Source: Paracyclopina nana (lineage: Eukaryota > Arthropoda > Copepoda > Cyclopoida > Cyclopettidae). Taken from it: a DNA stretch of 64,000 nucleotides. Position numbers and translations under genes: made by a program. Where the stretch lies: assembly GCA_019096065.1 (NCBI GenBank), contig JAGUCH010000007.1, positions 3,556,501-3,620,500 on the forward strand. The letters run 5' to 3'. The notes under the pieces are model-generated. The model was not told the DNA's origin, did not search any database, and saw only the letters and a program-made list of their open reading frames with translations. This document shows positions 13,023 to 23,353 of this stretch, piece by piece (position 1 is the stretch's first letter; each line of letters opens with the position of its first letter).

Positions 13023-13078
13023 AAACATCATCCACTTGGGGACAATAACTACATATATATAATACACTTTATTGGCCA

Positions 13079-13084
13079 ATAAAG
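13079..13084 (+). terminator. Polyadenylation signal AATAAA of ferritin
   Basis: Canonical hexamer 57 bp downstream of the ferritin stop, followed by a T/G-rich stretch. Confidence 0.8.
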
Positions 13085-13807
13085 TTGATTGCAAAAATTG
13101 AATAATTGATTATTTCCATTGGAAATTATTAGAATTTTCGACGCAAGAGTTCATTAATTACCAGTACTTTTAAATTGCATCCAATAATCATAGCCTCAGG
13201 TTGAAACTGGAGAGGACAATTTGAACATTTTTCTTATTGCATTGAATATAAGGAATGAAGTCTTTTGGAAATTTGGAAAAACAAATCTCATGAGGCTAAA
13301 TACTAAAATCATCACGACCAATAATATCTTGTCCCATAGCTCCCATAGTTCAGCATCTGGGTTGCTTATCTTTTCTTCTAAGGCTGAGAGAGAGCCAAGA
13401 AAATAACTAAACAGTCAGTTTTTCAAACTCAATTCTAGCTTCATCAGGTTTTTCCCACATTCTCTTTCTCTCCATAAATCCAGGTATATTCTAAAAGGCT
13501 GATGAAATATTAACTTGGCAGGCCTTTCATGCCGCAGCTGTCCAATTTGACCTTGAGCCTTGGCGAAATCCCATTCTATCCGGATTGAGCCCGCTTTTAA
13601 AAATGCCATTTTAATGCATAGATGAAATCAGGCCTTTGTCTCAAGAAGAACATCAATAAATAAACAACAACAGCATCCCAAGAGACATCTTTATGAAGAA
13701 GTGGGGCAGCTTTCTTATTTCGTGAATTGGGCATGCGCAGCTCGTGGAAAATCCAGAAAAAAGCGATATTGTGACTGCTACGCAACGCGTGCGTAGAGCA
13801 ATGCCAC
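13085..13807. other. Intergenic region between ferritin and the FAM169-like gene
   Basis: AT-rich. Several short open frames on both strands show no recognisable family, and no splice structure could be built. Confidence 0.5.
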
Positions 13808-13815
13808 TATATAAG
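13808..13815 (+). promoter_or_regulatory. TATA box (TATATAAG) of the FAM169-like gene
   Basis: It lies 43 bp upstream of the ATG at 13851. A start site about 30 bp downstream would leave only about a dozen bases of 5' UTR, which is unusually short. Confidence 0.6.
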
Positions 13816-13850
13816 CATTGCTGACCTCAACGAAGAAGCATCAGATCAAA

Positions 13851-14558
13851 ATGGAAATTTGCCAGTGCCTCAAGGCAAGTGTTGAGTACTCTCCATTTGG
13901 AGGCATTTTCACATCATCAGAGATCATTCCCAATGGAGAGCAGGGACTGATTTGCATTCACTGTGGACAGTGCGTTGCACTCAAAAAGGCAAATACGTAC
14001 CAATCTTTGGAGTACCTCCTGACGGACCCGTCCAGGATTGGCCAAGATGGCTGGAGGCTGGCTGAAGATCCGGAAGACCTGTTCAGGCATCAAATCCTTA
14101 ATTTTGGAAGCTATAGAGTGAATGATCCGCCCAATAAGGAGGAGTTTGAGTGCCTTTTCTCCAACCCTGTGGAGGGGTTGGATCAAGTGTGGCTCCTGTG
14201 GAGTCATGGACAAGCCAATGGATTTGTCACACTCAGGAACGATTCCCAAGCATTCCAGGACAAAGACAACTTGGTCATTGTTGACACTGCCTTTTTGCGG
14301 CAGAAGGTTCGCGGCCAAGGCCATTTGACAGTTTTCATCTTGTCCCTGTTGGCCTCCAATGTCGAGGTTGGATTCAGTGAGCCGATTTCCAACAAAATGC
14401 TCTCAGCTATATTAAGACTCTTGAAGAAAAGGCCTGATTTCAGGCAGAAAGTGTGGCAAGTCAACGAAAGTCGACAGGAAAGACAAATATTGTGGTGGGC
14501 AAGTGCCAAATTGGCTCGACAAAGACACATCGACTTGGCTCACCTCCTGAAATCCTGA
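13851..14558 (+). CDS. FAM169-like protein with GNAT-type acetyltransferase fold
   Basis: Single-exon gene of 235 aa from the first ATG after the TATA box (MEICQC...). The N-terminus has a Cys-rich stretch (CIHCGQC). The centre contains VIVDTAFLRQKVRGQGH, matching the pattern of FAM169 proteins and of the GNAT acetyl-CoA loop (R-G-Q-G). The C-terminal segment is helical and basic. Vertebrate FAM169A is nuclear-envelope associated and of poorly known activity, so no substrate can be named. Family assignment is by motif recall and is moderate; a generic GNAT-like protein is the alternative. Confidence 0.55.
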   Translation: MEICQCLKASVEYSPFGGIFTSSEIIPNGEQGLICIHCGQCVALKKANTYQSLEYLLTDPSRIGQDGWRLAEDPEDLFRHQILNFGSYRVNDPPNKEEFECLFSNPVEGLDQVWLLWSHGQANGFVTLRNDSQAFQDKDNLVIVDTAFLRQKVRGQGHLTVFILSLLASNVEVGFSEPISNKMLSAILRLLKKRPDFRQKVWQVNESRQERQILWWASAKLARQRHIDLAHLLKS

Positions 14559-15361
14559 AAAATATCTTAACACAATTCATTTCTATGTGGTATTAACTTA
14601 AAATCAGAAAAATATATTTATCTTAAAACTATTGAATTGTTTGCCTCAAACATTCAAGATCGACAACCAAAAAAATTCCCTCTTAAAAATTAGATCATCT
14701 AGGTAGGCAATAATTTGAATATAAGGGAATCGGGTTCTTTAAATTTGATCCTTGGATATTCTAGTAATATAAGATGATAATTACTCACTCATTCTGTAGT
14801 GGTCTAGAATTTGAATCATTTATATTTTTGTCAAGATGCGTGAAACGAATTTTATTATAAGTCGATTTAACAATGCAACATTGAAAGTAATTTGATATGG
14901 GCTCCATTTCCAAAATCAGATGAAACATTTTGCCATCGAAATAAAAGAATCAAATCCTATTGTTCACTCATTTTCATGACATAATGCCTTAATTCAAAAT
15001 AAAACAGAGCAGCAAAAAAATCATGCTTTTTTTACAAACATAGCAACGCCCCCATTTTTAGGGTCACAGATTCCATTTCGTGCAATCCGGATTGACATTA
15101 ATTTGTCAACACAGCTCTATATTTTATTGTTGACGAGTTTTCGGGAAAAACAACGCTGCATGGTATTTTTGCTGCTCTTGCACTCGCGTTCTCACATTTC
15201 AAGTGCAGCAGCTAATGTCAATCTCGTGGCAAAGGAGTGTGATCGCCCATGCAGGGTCACTGAGTCACAATTACTAGAAACAAGCAAAAGTGCTGACAGA
15301 CATGGGACTAGATATCTTTTATTATACATACTATTTGAAGTACTTACTGATCTTATGGATT
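14559..15361. other. Intergenic region downstream of TOP3A
   Basis: AT-rich. I looked on the minus strand for exons carrying the C-terminal zinc ribbons of TOP3A and found none. Confidence 0.5.
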
Positions 15362-17373
15362 TCATCCTTGATTCAGGTATTTAGCACATGCAGCCTCCAA
15401 CTTTTCCACTTGAGCAGTTGCCAACTCGAAAACTTGTCTGTACTTGGCTATCTGGTCACGTAGCACAACGTCAGGGTCTTTTCGTCCTTCGCAAATGGCT
15501 TTCAGGTCAGCTTCAAGCTCAGACCTCAGGTTAGGCTTGGACATGGCAAATCCCATGGAGTCATAGCCATCACAAAGGGCAATGCCTAGAAGGCCAGGTA
15601 CAAGTCTACCACCTCCTTGCTCCCCAATGTACTGCCTCTGTTTCACTGTCTCTATATGTTCAGCATGGGTAGCATCAGTGCCAATGCCATGCTTGTCCAT
15701 CAAGGCAATCAGATCAGCCTCAGTGAGAAGCTGGGGAGGTTCAGTGGTTCCTTCGATCATGTCAATGCTTGTGGGCATGAATTGCTTCACGGATTCGTAA
15801 TCTGCTATTTCATGGTCAGACCACTTTTCATAGATGTACACTTCTAGGTAATTCCTCTGGATCACTGTCAGCCCGTGAGCAGAGAATTTCTCCCCATTGA
15901 TGTCTATTCGCACCGTGGTTTCCTTGCCTTGGGCATCTTGAGAGACACAGGCTAGAAAGTGACGAGTGATGAGCTCAAAGACACGAGCTTCGTTGCCAGA
16001 CAAATTATCAGCTTTTTTCAAAGGGTGAATGGGAGGATGGGCTTGATCCGATTTCTTCCCTTTCCTCGGGTTTGGACCTCCAAACTCTTGGTTGATTTTG
16101 GCAGCGAATTGACCCCATCTTTGGTCACTAGCTTGAGCATCGACCAAAGGTCTCAGATTGAGCTCTTTGGGGAATATGTTGGTCTCAGTCCTGGGGTATG
16201 AGATAAATCCGGACGTGTAGAGCTTTTCTGCAATTTTCATCGTCTCCTTGGCTGATATTTTCAACTTTCTGGATGACAGCTTTTCCAACTCCACAGTGTC
16301 CATAGGCAGAGGCCTCCACTTACTTTTGGGCTTGGTTTTGACATCTTCCACCTTCGCCCTGGGATTTTCATCACAAATGTCCTTGTAGATTTGGACAGCA
16401 TGTTGATCAAAGAGTCGCACTCTTTGCCAGGCAAATTCGACTTTGCATTGAGCATTGGCCTCATGGATTACTTTCAGCTTCCAAAAGGGTTCTGGTACGA
16501 AGTTCTCAATAGCTTTGTACCTCTCCACGACAAATCCCACGGTAGGAAATTGGCAACTTCCGTAGCTGATGAGCTGCTGTTGGAGAGCAGCAAATTTCTT
16601 TTGCAGCCTCATCGTTTGGAAACGAGTAAAAGCAGCTCCTATCCTCAAGTCCAATTCCTGCCTCACATCAACTGCTCTGCTTGTTCTAAAATCAGGTTGG
16701 ACCAAAGTGCTCATGGCTCTTTCCACAGAGGGTCTGGTGATTTCAGAGAACTTGGCCCTCATGATTTTTAACGAGGCCTTAACTTGTTGGCACACATCTA
16801 TGACTTCGAAACCTATGTTTTCACCCTCCCTATCACAATCAGTCCATATGATGAGCCACTTGGCCCATTTCGCCTCTCTCTCCAAAGTTTTCTGAGAAAG
16901 AAGTCTAAATACTAACATTGATTTGATAACGATTCAGGAACACATACCTTGATCTTCAAAGAGTTCTCTTCCCTGCAAGACTTGACCACTGGCAAGTCAA
17001 ATAATTGGGCAGGAGGACAAGAGTACCATTTCCTGTACTTGTCCTCAAAGTCATGGCCAAGCAAGTGCCCAGACACGGAGGTCATTCTCATGTCACACAT
17101 TTGGCCGTCAATTTCATATTGAAACTCGTAGATTTTGTTGAACTTTGACAGTCCCTCTTTCTGCAGTTAAACAAAAAATTAGTGTGGAATAAGCATACTT
17201 TAACAACATCTTTGACTCACTCTTTGACTCCGGCCTCGTGAAAGAAGCTCGGCAATGTTCTTGGCCGCGTCATTTTTCTCTGCCACATTGAGCACTTTAA
17301 TCCTAGACATTGTCCTTCGGCTTAAAACTGTTGACGAACGGTGATTTCGCGGAATAAATCTACTCCATAGCAT
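15362..17373 (-). CDS. TOP3A: DNA topoisomerase III alpha
   Basis: Exons (minus): 17373-17221, 17160-16948, 16891-15362, joining in phase 0 throughout. Type IA topoisomerase that decatenates and, with BLM/RMI, dissolves double Holliday junctions; in animals it also acts in mitochondria. Visible: the N-terminal Toprim Glu in VAEKNDAAKNIAELL, Toprim WTDCDREGENIGFE, and the catalytic Tyr in ISYPRTETNIFP. There are two in-frame starts. The ATG at 17310 gives MSRIKVLNVAEK. The ATG at 17373 adds 21 residues with six Arg, one His and no acidic residue (MLWSRFIPRNHRSS...), a typical mitochondrial presequence, echoing the dual-start arrangement of human TOP3A. The protein stops directly after the catalytic core (KYLNQG), so the zinc-ribbon and GRF repeats of animal TOP3A are absent. 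Confidence 0.95.
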
Positions 17374-17671
17374 ACTAAAATGGGAAATTCGTTCGTTGCC
17401 TTTTTGAGCAAACTTTGTTTACCATTTTGAAATTTTCAGCTTTTCCCGCAAAATTAAAGAGCGCAATTTCGATGAAGGAACTCGCGCAACCTTCTATGGA
17501 AATGCCAAATTTTAAAAATTGGCTTCCTATAATATGAATTCTAAACCAATACTGAGACACTGAATATTGCGAAAAGCTTGCACTTGGCAGCATAAGTCCT
17601 ATGAAGTAATAATAATTTAATATTGGCAAAGAAGGATAAACACAAAAATATTCTCCAAAATATTGAAATGA

Positions 17672-19759
17672 TTACATATCTGGATCTTCATCGAAGATGT
17701 CATAACCGTTGACATCAAATAGCTTTCTTTTCTTGACAGAACGCGGTTCAGTTCTCTTTCCATATTCTTTGGCATCTTTCTTGGGTCTCTTGGCAACCGT
17801 ATGATTATCAGTGCTTTTAACATTATCAGCAAAGGATACTTTTCGCTTTTCAGTTGTACCAGGAGTTCTTGACTTGAAGAACTTCTTCGAGACTTTCGGG
17901 GTTATGGGCTCTTTAGCAGGACTGTAGCATGGCAACTTTGGAGAAGCTTTCTTTTCAGTTGCCGCTTTGGCAACGAGCATTTTTGAGCTGGTCTTGGGAG
18001 TCTTGGACTCTTTTGCGGGGCTGTAGCACGGTAACTTTTGGGTAGGAGTAGCTTCTTTGCTAACAGCTTTCTTGCCATAAGTCGATGTGGGTCCATTTTT
18101 CTTTGTCTGGAAGGATTTGGGGCTACTTACCATTGCTTTCTTCTTCTTGTTCTTCTCTTCTAGCTCTTTAATTTGCTTGTCCAATTTTGAGCACTCATGG
18201 TTCAATGACTCAAGCTTACTCTTCATCGGATTTATCAATGCCTTGTGCTGCCTGCAAATTTCCGCCACTAGCTTATCAGCATATTTAGCTTTGTTATCCA
18301 ATTTGAGTTGCGCATCAGCCAACTTTTCATCCAGGTTGCTTATAGTCTCCTTACGCTGAGCCGTCTTCCCTTCAAGCTCAGATATTTCTTGGTCAACCTC
18401 TTCACTGCTCTTAGACTTAGATAGGTCTTCAGACAGGGCTTTCTCTTGTCCAACTAGATTGGCAATCTCGTCTTGCAAAACTTTTTGCTCTTGCTGTAGC
18501 TGATTTTGAACGCTCTTCATTTCGGCTAATTTCGAATCAATCTCCTTTTTCACGAGGCAAAGTGAAGTCTCGAATTCTTTAACTTTCAATGACCGAGTTT
18601 GGGATTCTTCCATCAGCTCTTTTTCCAAGGCATCAATAGATGCTTTAAGCTTGAGATTTCTTTGAGTAGCCTCCTCTTTTTTAGCACACATTTCGAGGGT
18701 GGCTTCAATGTGCTTTCCCCGCTCATCAATCATCCGTCCTTTTGTCTCATTTTCAAGCAGCAATGCTTTAGTTTTCTCAACCATTTTGGTGTACTCATTA
18801 AGCTGATTGTTCAATCTGTTTTCCACGTACTTCGATTGAGCAATTTCAAGCTTCAAATTCATCAACTCGCGAGACACTTGCCAATCCATGGATAGCTCTT
18901 GAGCTCTCCTCATATCATCCTCAATTTGGTTCATAAGAAATCTGGAGTTCTGATGAAATTGGCCAATTTCTGCCTCCAATTTTGCAACCTCTTCGTGGCC
19001 AAACTTGACTTGCTCATTCAAGTTTTCCTTTTCTTCATTGGCCTTGCACAATTGATCATCCAGTTCCTGTTCAATTTTGGCCTCGGCAAGCAAAGTCGAG
19101 TTCTGTTCTTCCACTTGTCTATTCAAATCAGCAATTTTTTTCTCATTTTGGCTGAAGGCAGCGTCAGCCTCTTGATTTCTTAACTCGGATTCCGAGAGTT
19201 CTTCACATAATGCCAAGACTTGCTTTTTCAATCCGCCAATGACAGCATCATTGGTTGTTTTCAGAGCTAACAAATCATCACGAGATGACTTGAGTTGATC
19301 CGTGACTTCTCTAACCTTTTCGGATTGGTCAGCTTTGGCAAGCTCCATCTCTTCCACAAGCTGATCATACTTATTCTCAGCAAATCTCTCAGCAAGCTCT
19401 GAGACTGCCTTTTGTTGCTCTGAAATGTCAGCCTTCAAGCTCGCAATTTCAGCCGCTTGCAAATCGGCATTTTGCGTCAAATCTTGGATTTTCTCCCCGA
19501 GCCGCATGTAGGCTCGATTTTCATCACTCTCAATGTCTCGATCTGCATCCTGGACTCTCCTCAAACGGTGAGTGTTACTTTTCACTGCCTCGAGGGACTT
19601 GCTCAGCAGCTTCACCTCAGCTTCCGCGTTTTGGATGCGGAGAATGCTTTGCGATTCGTATTGATGCAGTTTATCTCGCTCCACATCAAGACGTCGAAAT
19701 GCATCAATGACGTTATAATCCATTTTTTCGGCGAGCGCTTCAAAACTCAGCCGATGCAC
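17672..19759 (-). CDS. Long coiled-coil protein with basic, SP-rich tail
   Basis: Intron-less 695-aa frame. The first ATG is at 19759; an in-frame alternative at 19723 gives MDYNVIDAFRR. Residues of about 15-540 are almost continuous heptad-type coiled coil rich in E, K, Q, L and S. The tail of about 150 residues is Lys/Pro/Ser-rich, with two copies of LPCYSPAKE followed by TPK, which look like proline-directed phosphosites, several KKRK-type nuclear localisation stretches, and a short acidic end (IFDEDPDM). The architecture resembles structural proteins such as synaptonemal-complex transverse filaments or centromere/spindle coiled-coil proteins, but no family motif was recognised. It is divergent to the zinc-finger gene at 20171. 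Confidence 0.8.
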   Translation of the reverse strand: MHRLSFEALAEKMDYNVIDAFRRLDVERDKLHQYESQSILRIQNAEAEVKLLSKSLEAVKSNTHRLRRVQDADRDIESDENRAYMRLGEKIQDLTQNADLQAAEIASLKADISEQQKAVSELAERFAENKYDQLVEEMELAKADQSEKVREVTDQLKSSRDDLLALKTTNDAVIGGLKKQVLALCEELSESELRNQEADAAFSQNEKKIADLNRQVEEQNSTLLAEAKIEQELDDQLCKANEEKENLNEQVKFGHEEVAKLEAEIGQFHQNSRFLMNQIEDDMRRAQELSMDWQVSRELMNLKLEIAQSKYVENRLNNQLNEYTKMVEKTKALLLENETKGRMIDERGKHIEATLEMCAKKEEATQRNLKLKASIDALEKELMEESQTRSLKVKEFETSLCLVKKEIDSKLAEMKSVQNQLQQEQKVLQDEIANLVGQEKALSEDLSKSKSSEEVDQEISELEGKTAQRKETISNLDEKLADAQLKLDNKAKYADKLVAEICRQHKALINPMKSKLESLNHECSKLDKQIKELEEKNKKKKAMVSSPKSFQTKKNGPTSTYGKKAVSKEATPTQKLPCYSPAKESKTPKTSSKMLVAKAATEKKASPKLPCYSPAKEPITPKVSKKFFKSRTPGTTEKRKVSFADNVKSTDNHTVAKRPKKDAKEYGKRTEPRSVKKRKLFDVNGYDIFDEDPDM

Positions 19760-20170
19760 GCGGATTCCGATTGCTGAGCAAGTCTACTTCCGGTCGATTA
19801 TTTAACCAGTTGCGTAATGACGGAAAAATTATTCAACCTAATCATAGAGTTATCCATGGAATTCAGCATTGAATTTTACGTCATTTTTCCGCGCAAGTTA
19901 CGTTAATGTTGCTTCAAATTCTCCTGTTTAGACTTTGATCTGCAATTCGTAGAGATTTACAACATTTTTTTTTTTTGCACTCTTTATTTTTATAATCTGT
20001 TTTGTCCATTACATTTGGTATTTGGCGCTTTTTCATATATTTTGGCGCTTTCTAGATTTCTAACACTTGATAACTCTGTGTTTATTTACATTTTTAAAAG
20101 CTGAGAAAAAAGTGACAAGAACATAACAAGTGACTTTTGCAGTTTAGCTGGCAAAAGTAAAAGTCAGAAA
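19760..20170. promoter_or_regulatory. Shared divergent promoter region
   Basis: 411 bp separate the start codons of the minus-strand coiled-coil gene and the plus-strand zinc-finger gene. It contains a poly-T tract near 19965-19977 and no clear TATA box. Bidirectional promoter activity is inferred from geometry only. Confidence 0.5.
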
Positions 20171-21806
20171 ATGTCCAGTAAGGACGAAACTTACGCGGTT
20201 GGTAGCCTTTTGCCCAAATTAGCTGAGGTAATTTTAGAAGAAGATGAAGCTGAAAAGGCGAAAGTTTGTGATCTGAGAGTAATGTGTGGCGACAAGAAAG
20301 TGTTTCACTCTTTTCGCGTCCTACTAGCCGCCATTTCGCCAATGCTCAAATCTGAACTGCTCAACCCTGAGTCAGATTGCATTTCGTTACCTCGAGAATT
20401 TGGCTACAAAAGTGTGCATTCCTTACACCAGTGTTTACTCCTCAATAATGTGAGTGAAAACGAGCTGGAAAACTCGATCGACCTGATGAGCTTACTCGGG
20501 CTGAGTTTCTCTCAAACTCAAAAGGATGTACCGAAAAAGTCGAAAATTGTCTTGTCATGTGGCGAATGTGGCAAGGAATACGTGAGTGAAGCTTGCTATG
20601 CCAACCACATGAAACTTCACGAGCAAGAATTCCTCAGCCTTTCTCGGAAAAAACAAGAAAAAATTGAAGAAGCCATCACCGACGATGACAGTTGTAATGC
20701 TCGTCCCAAAAGAAACTCCTCAAAGCCCAAAAGGTTTGATGACACTGAAGCTTTGCAATTCATAGAAGAAGAAATTCGAGACGAGTTCAGGAAGAAGAGA
20801 CGAGTCATGGGTAATTGGCATTGCGCTGATTGTGGTCGGCCATTTGCCACCAAGCAAACTCTGGAAAATCACGAGAAACTGCATATGAACGACAGGAAGT
20901 TTCCTTGCGATCAGTGCGGCAAAAAGTTTGTCTCTGACTCGGCTTTAAAAGGCCACGTGAAATTGCACGAGGATCATCACCAGTTCAACTGCGAGCATTG
21001 CGACAAAAAGTTCAACAATGCTAATAACCTCAAAAGACACGTACGCAGCGTCCACTTTGAGTTCAGTGACAAGAAACTGTTTCCTTGCCCGAATTGTGGG
21101 AAAAAGTTCAAAGATCCTTCGTCGTTGAGGGCTCATGAGAAGATTCATAACGGAGAGCGAAACGTGAAGTGTGACTTTTGCCCAAAGCTGTTTTTCACCA
21201 AAACTCAGCTGAAAGTACATCAAAGGACTCATACAGGAGAGAAACCTTTTGCTTGCTCCAATTGCGACCGAAGATTCACAACAAAAGACCAACTCAAGTC
21301 CCACACAATGCATCGGCATTTAGGCGTGAAGCATGAAAAGAATCAGCTTTGTCCTCAGTGTGGAGTATCTTTTGTCACCGGTTACGACCTCAAAATCCAC
21401 ATGTTGAGGCATTCCGGAGAAACTCCATATGCGTGTGATGTTTGCTACAAGACTTTCAGGGCAGAAAGGAACCTAAAGACTCATATGAAAACACACTCCA
21501 GCACAGACGAAAAAGTGCCAAGGTAAAAATAGTAGTGATAGAATTTTAAATATTGAGTTGACATGCGACTGTTTTCACTGCTGTTACAGGTGTGAGCAAT
21601 GTGGCAAAACGTTCAAGAGTCACAGTTCGAAAAAGCTGCACAAAAACTGCCAAAACTCTCAGGTTCAAACCATCATGTTTGTCAACAGGGACGGAGAGGA
21701 GCAATACATTCAGCTCGAGGATGGACAAGTTTATTCCGAAGGAATTTATGAAATTCAAGAGGCAAATGGAGAGGAGACTCACGTAACATTTATTGACACC
21801 AACTGA
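20171..21806 (+). CDS. C2H2 zinc-finger protein with degenerate N-terminal BTB-like region
   Basis: Exons 20171-21522 and 21590-21806 (phase 2 junction restoring R-C-E-Q-C-G-K). Residues 1-115 resemble a BTB/POZ fold: CDLRVMCGDKKVFHSFRVLLAAISPML matches the usual D-h-x-F-x-A-H-k-x-V-L-A-A-x-S-x-x-F pattern, but no BTB domain is certain. One isolated finger is near residue 133. After a basic linker follow fingers with C-x2-C-x12-H-x3-5-H and several HTGEKPF-type linkers. The last finger begins on exon 2 (CEQCGKTFKSHSSKKLHKNC) and ends in Cys, making it C2HC. A 45-residue acidic tail follows. Probable nuclear DNA-binding regulator. Its last 28 coding bases overlap the coding end of the convergent sulfotransferase. 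Confidence 0.92.
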
Positions 21807-22918
21807 TGATTAAAATTATTGGGATCATACTGAAATAGTCCAAAGTCATTTTGATACACAGTCCTAAATTCAACTTCGAGTTCTTTCGGCAATTGGCTGA
21901 TTCTTGCCAAAGTGGCATTAGCAGAGTTATCGTACTTTGCTTTCTCACTTGTGTAATCCAGATTCGATTGCAGACCCAGCTAAATGAAGCTGGTAACATT
22001 TGGATAGAATGTGCATTAAATTCAGCTTACTTGTTTGAAAATTATGGCTGTGTCTAACCCTGCATTTTCAGCTCGAGTCAAATAGTCATAAGTTATGTAG
22101 CACATATTGCAGGCAAACCACATGGGATAAGTGTCTTCAATGACCAGGCCTTTCGTTTTCACTATGAGCCGGACAAATTCTTCAAATGACATCGACTCTG
22201 ACTATTTTGAAATGGAGGAAATTATTTTGTGGCCAAAAAGAAATCTTCACTGAGTACTCACTGTTTGGTAGATTTTGTTCTTGATAAGCAAGCTTCGCCA
22301 TTTCTTTTTGTTGCCTTTTAAAATGATGTCGTCGAAAACATCTGAAATTCGTACATATGGATGTTTGATTGACGTCACTTTTGTCATATTGAGAGCTGTT
22401 TTCTTCACTACATCATTTTTCAAATTTGAATTATGAATACCGAGGAAACTCAGAATGAGCTGATCATCATCAGAAAAACCTGTCATTTCCTACAAAAAAG
22501 AAGATCAATTAATGCAAGAAATTGCAAATCAGTCATGCTTACCCTTAGTTTTTTAAGCCAAATGGAGCTTTCTGTTTGAGGGATTTCGCAGTAGAAAACC
22601 TGAAAAAAATTTATAATTGATGCAAATCATTCTTTACAAGCGAATAATCACATTGTGAGAAGTGTCCAAAATGCTATGAGTTCTCCATCTTTTGTTTGAC
22701 ACTGAAGTTTTGTCCTTGTTTCGATTTTTGCACCAATTTTCAGCTTCAGCCTTTCGTTCTAATTGGGCAAAAAGGTGCCTCTCTAATTTGACCCCATTCA
22801 AACCTTGAGGTGAGCTTCTTGCAAGGAGTGCACAAACTATTAATAATGCAAACACCACAAAAACTATGGCCAAATGGCCATTCACCTTGGGGCTATCTTC
22901 TTTATTATTCGACCCCAT
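21779..22918 (-). CDS. Divergent carbohydrate sulfotransferase (Sulfotransfer_2 / HNK-1 family-like), type II membrane protein
   Basis: Exons (minus): 22918-22652, 22599-22543, 22489-22262, 22201-22031, 21979-21779, all phase 0, giving 307 aa. A short cytoplasmic tail precedes one membrane segment (residues of about 16-33), as in Golgi sulfotransferases. FYCEIPQTESSIWLKKL occupies the place of the 5'-phosphosulfate loop; IKHPYVRISDVFDDII resembles the RHPFxRLVSAY 3'-phosphate region; MWFACNMCYITYDYLTRAEN and VYQNDFGLFQYDP match the C-terminal part of the family. The usual K-V-A-C-T-N-W and R-D-P core residues are changed, so activity is uncertain. Its stop lies inside the opposite-strand zinc-finger coding sequence. 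Confidence 0.7.
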
Positions 22919-23353
22919 GCTAATTGCAATGAAATCACTTTATACGAGCACACAAGTGTAGCATATGGAAATTCTAGATTAAGTGATAACTGTGCTATAA
23001 ACATAAAATCCTTATACTAGAATCCACGCATGTTTCAAAGTAACAAAAGGCACCTCAATCATTTTTCCATTTTCTCACGATTTAGAAAAAAGTGATATTA
23101 CAAATTACTCAAAATAACACTTTATTTGATCGATGTCTTGATCCTTTGGTGATCTTCAAAATCTACAATTTCTGAACTATTGATCATCCAAAATCCTTCT
23201 GGGCTGCATTTTATTCCTCTTTTGATAAATTGTAATAGTATGGTTTTATCCTATCTTGTACAAAAAGCCAGATGAGCTTTGTCTCAGGGATCAGTCATAT
23301 TACAGCTCTGACACCTTTGAAACAGCTAGGGTCAGTGGGTGATTAGCCAAAAA
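22919..23353. other. Intergenic region between sulfotransferase and Trp-repeat gene
   Basis: AT-rich; it must hold promoters for both divergently transcribed genes. No clear core element was identified. Confidence 0.5.
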
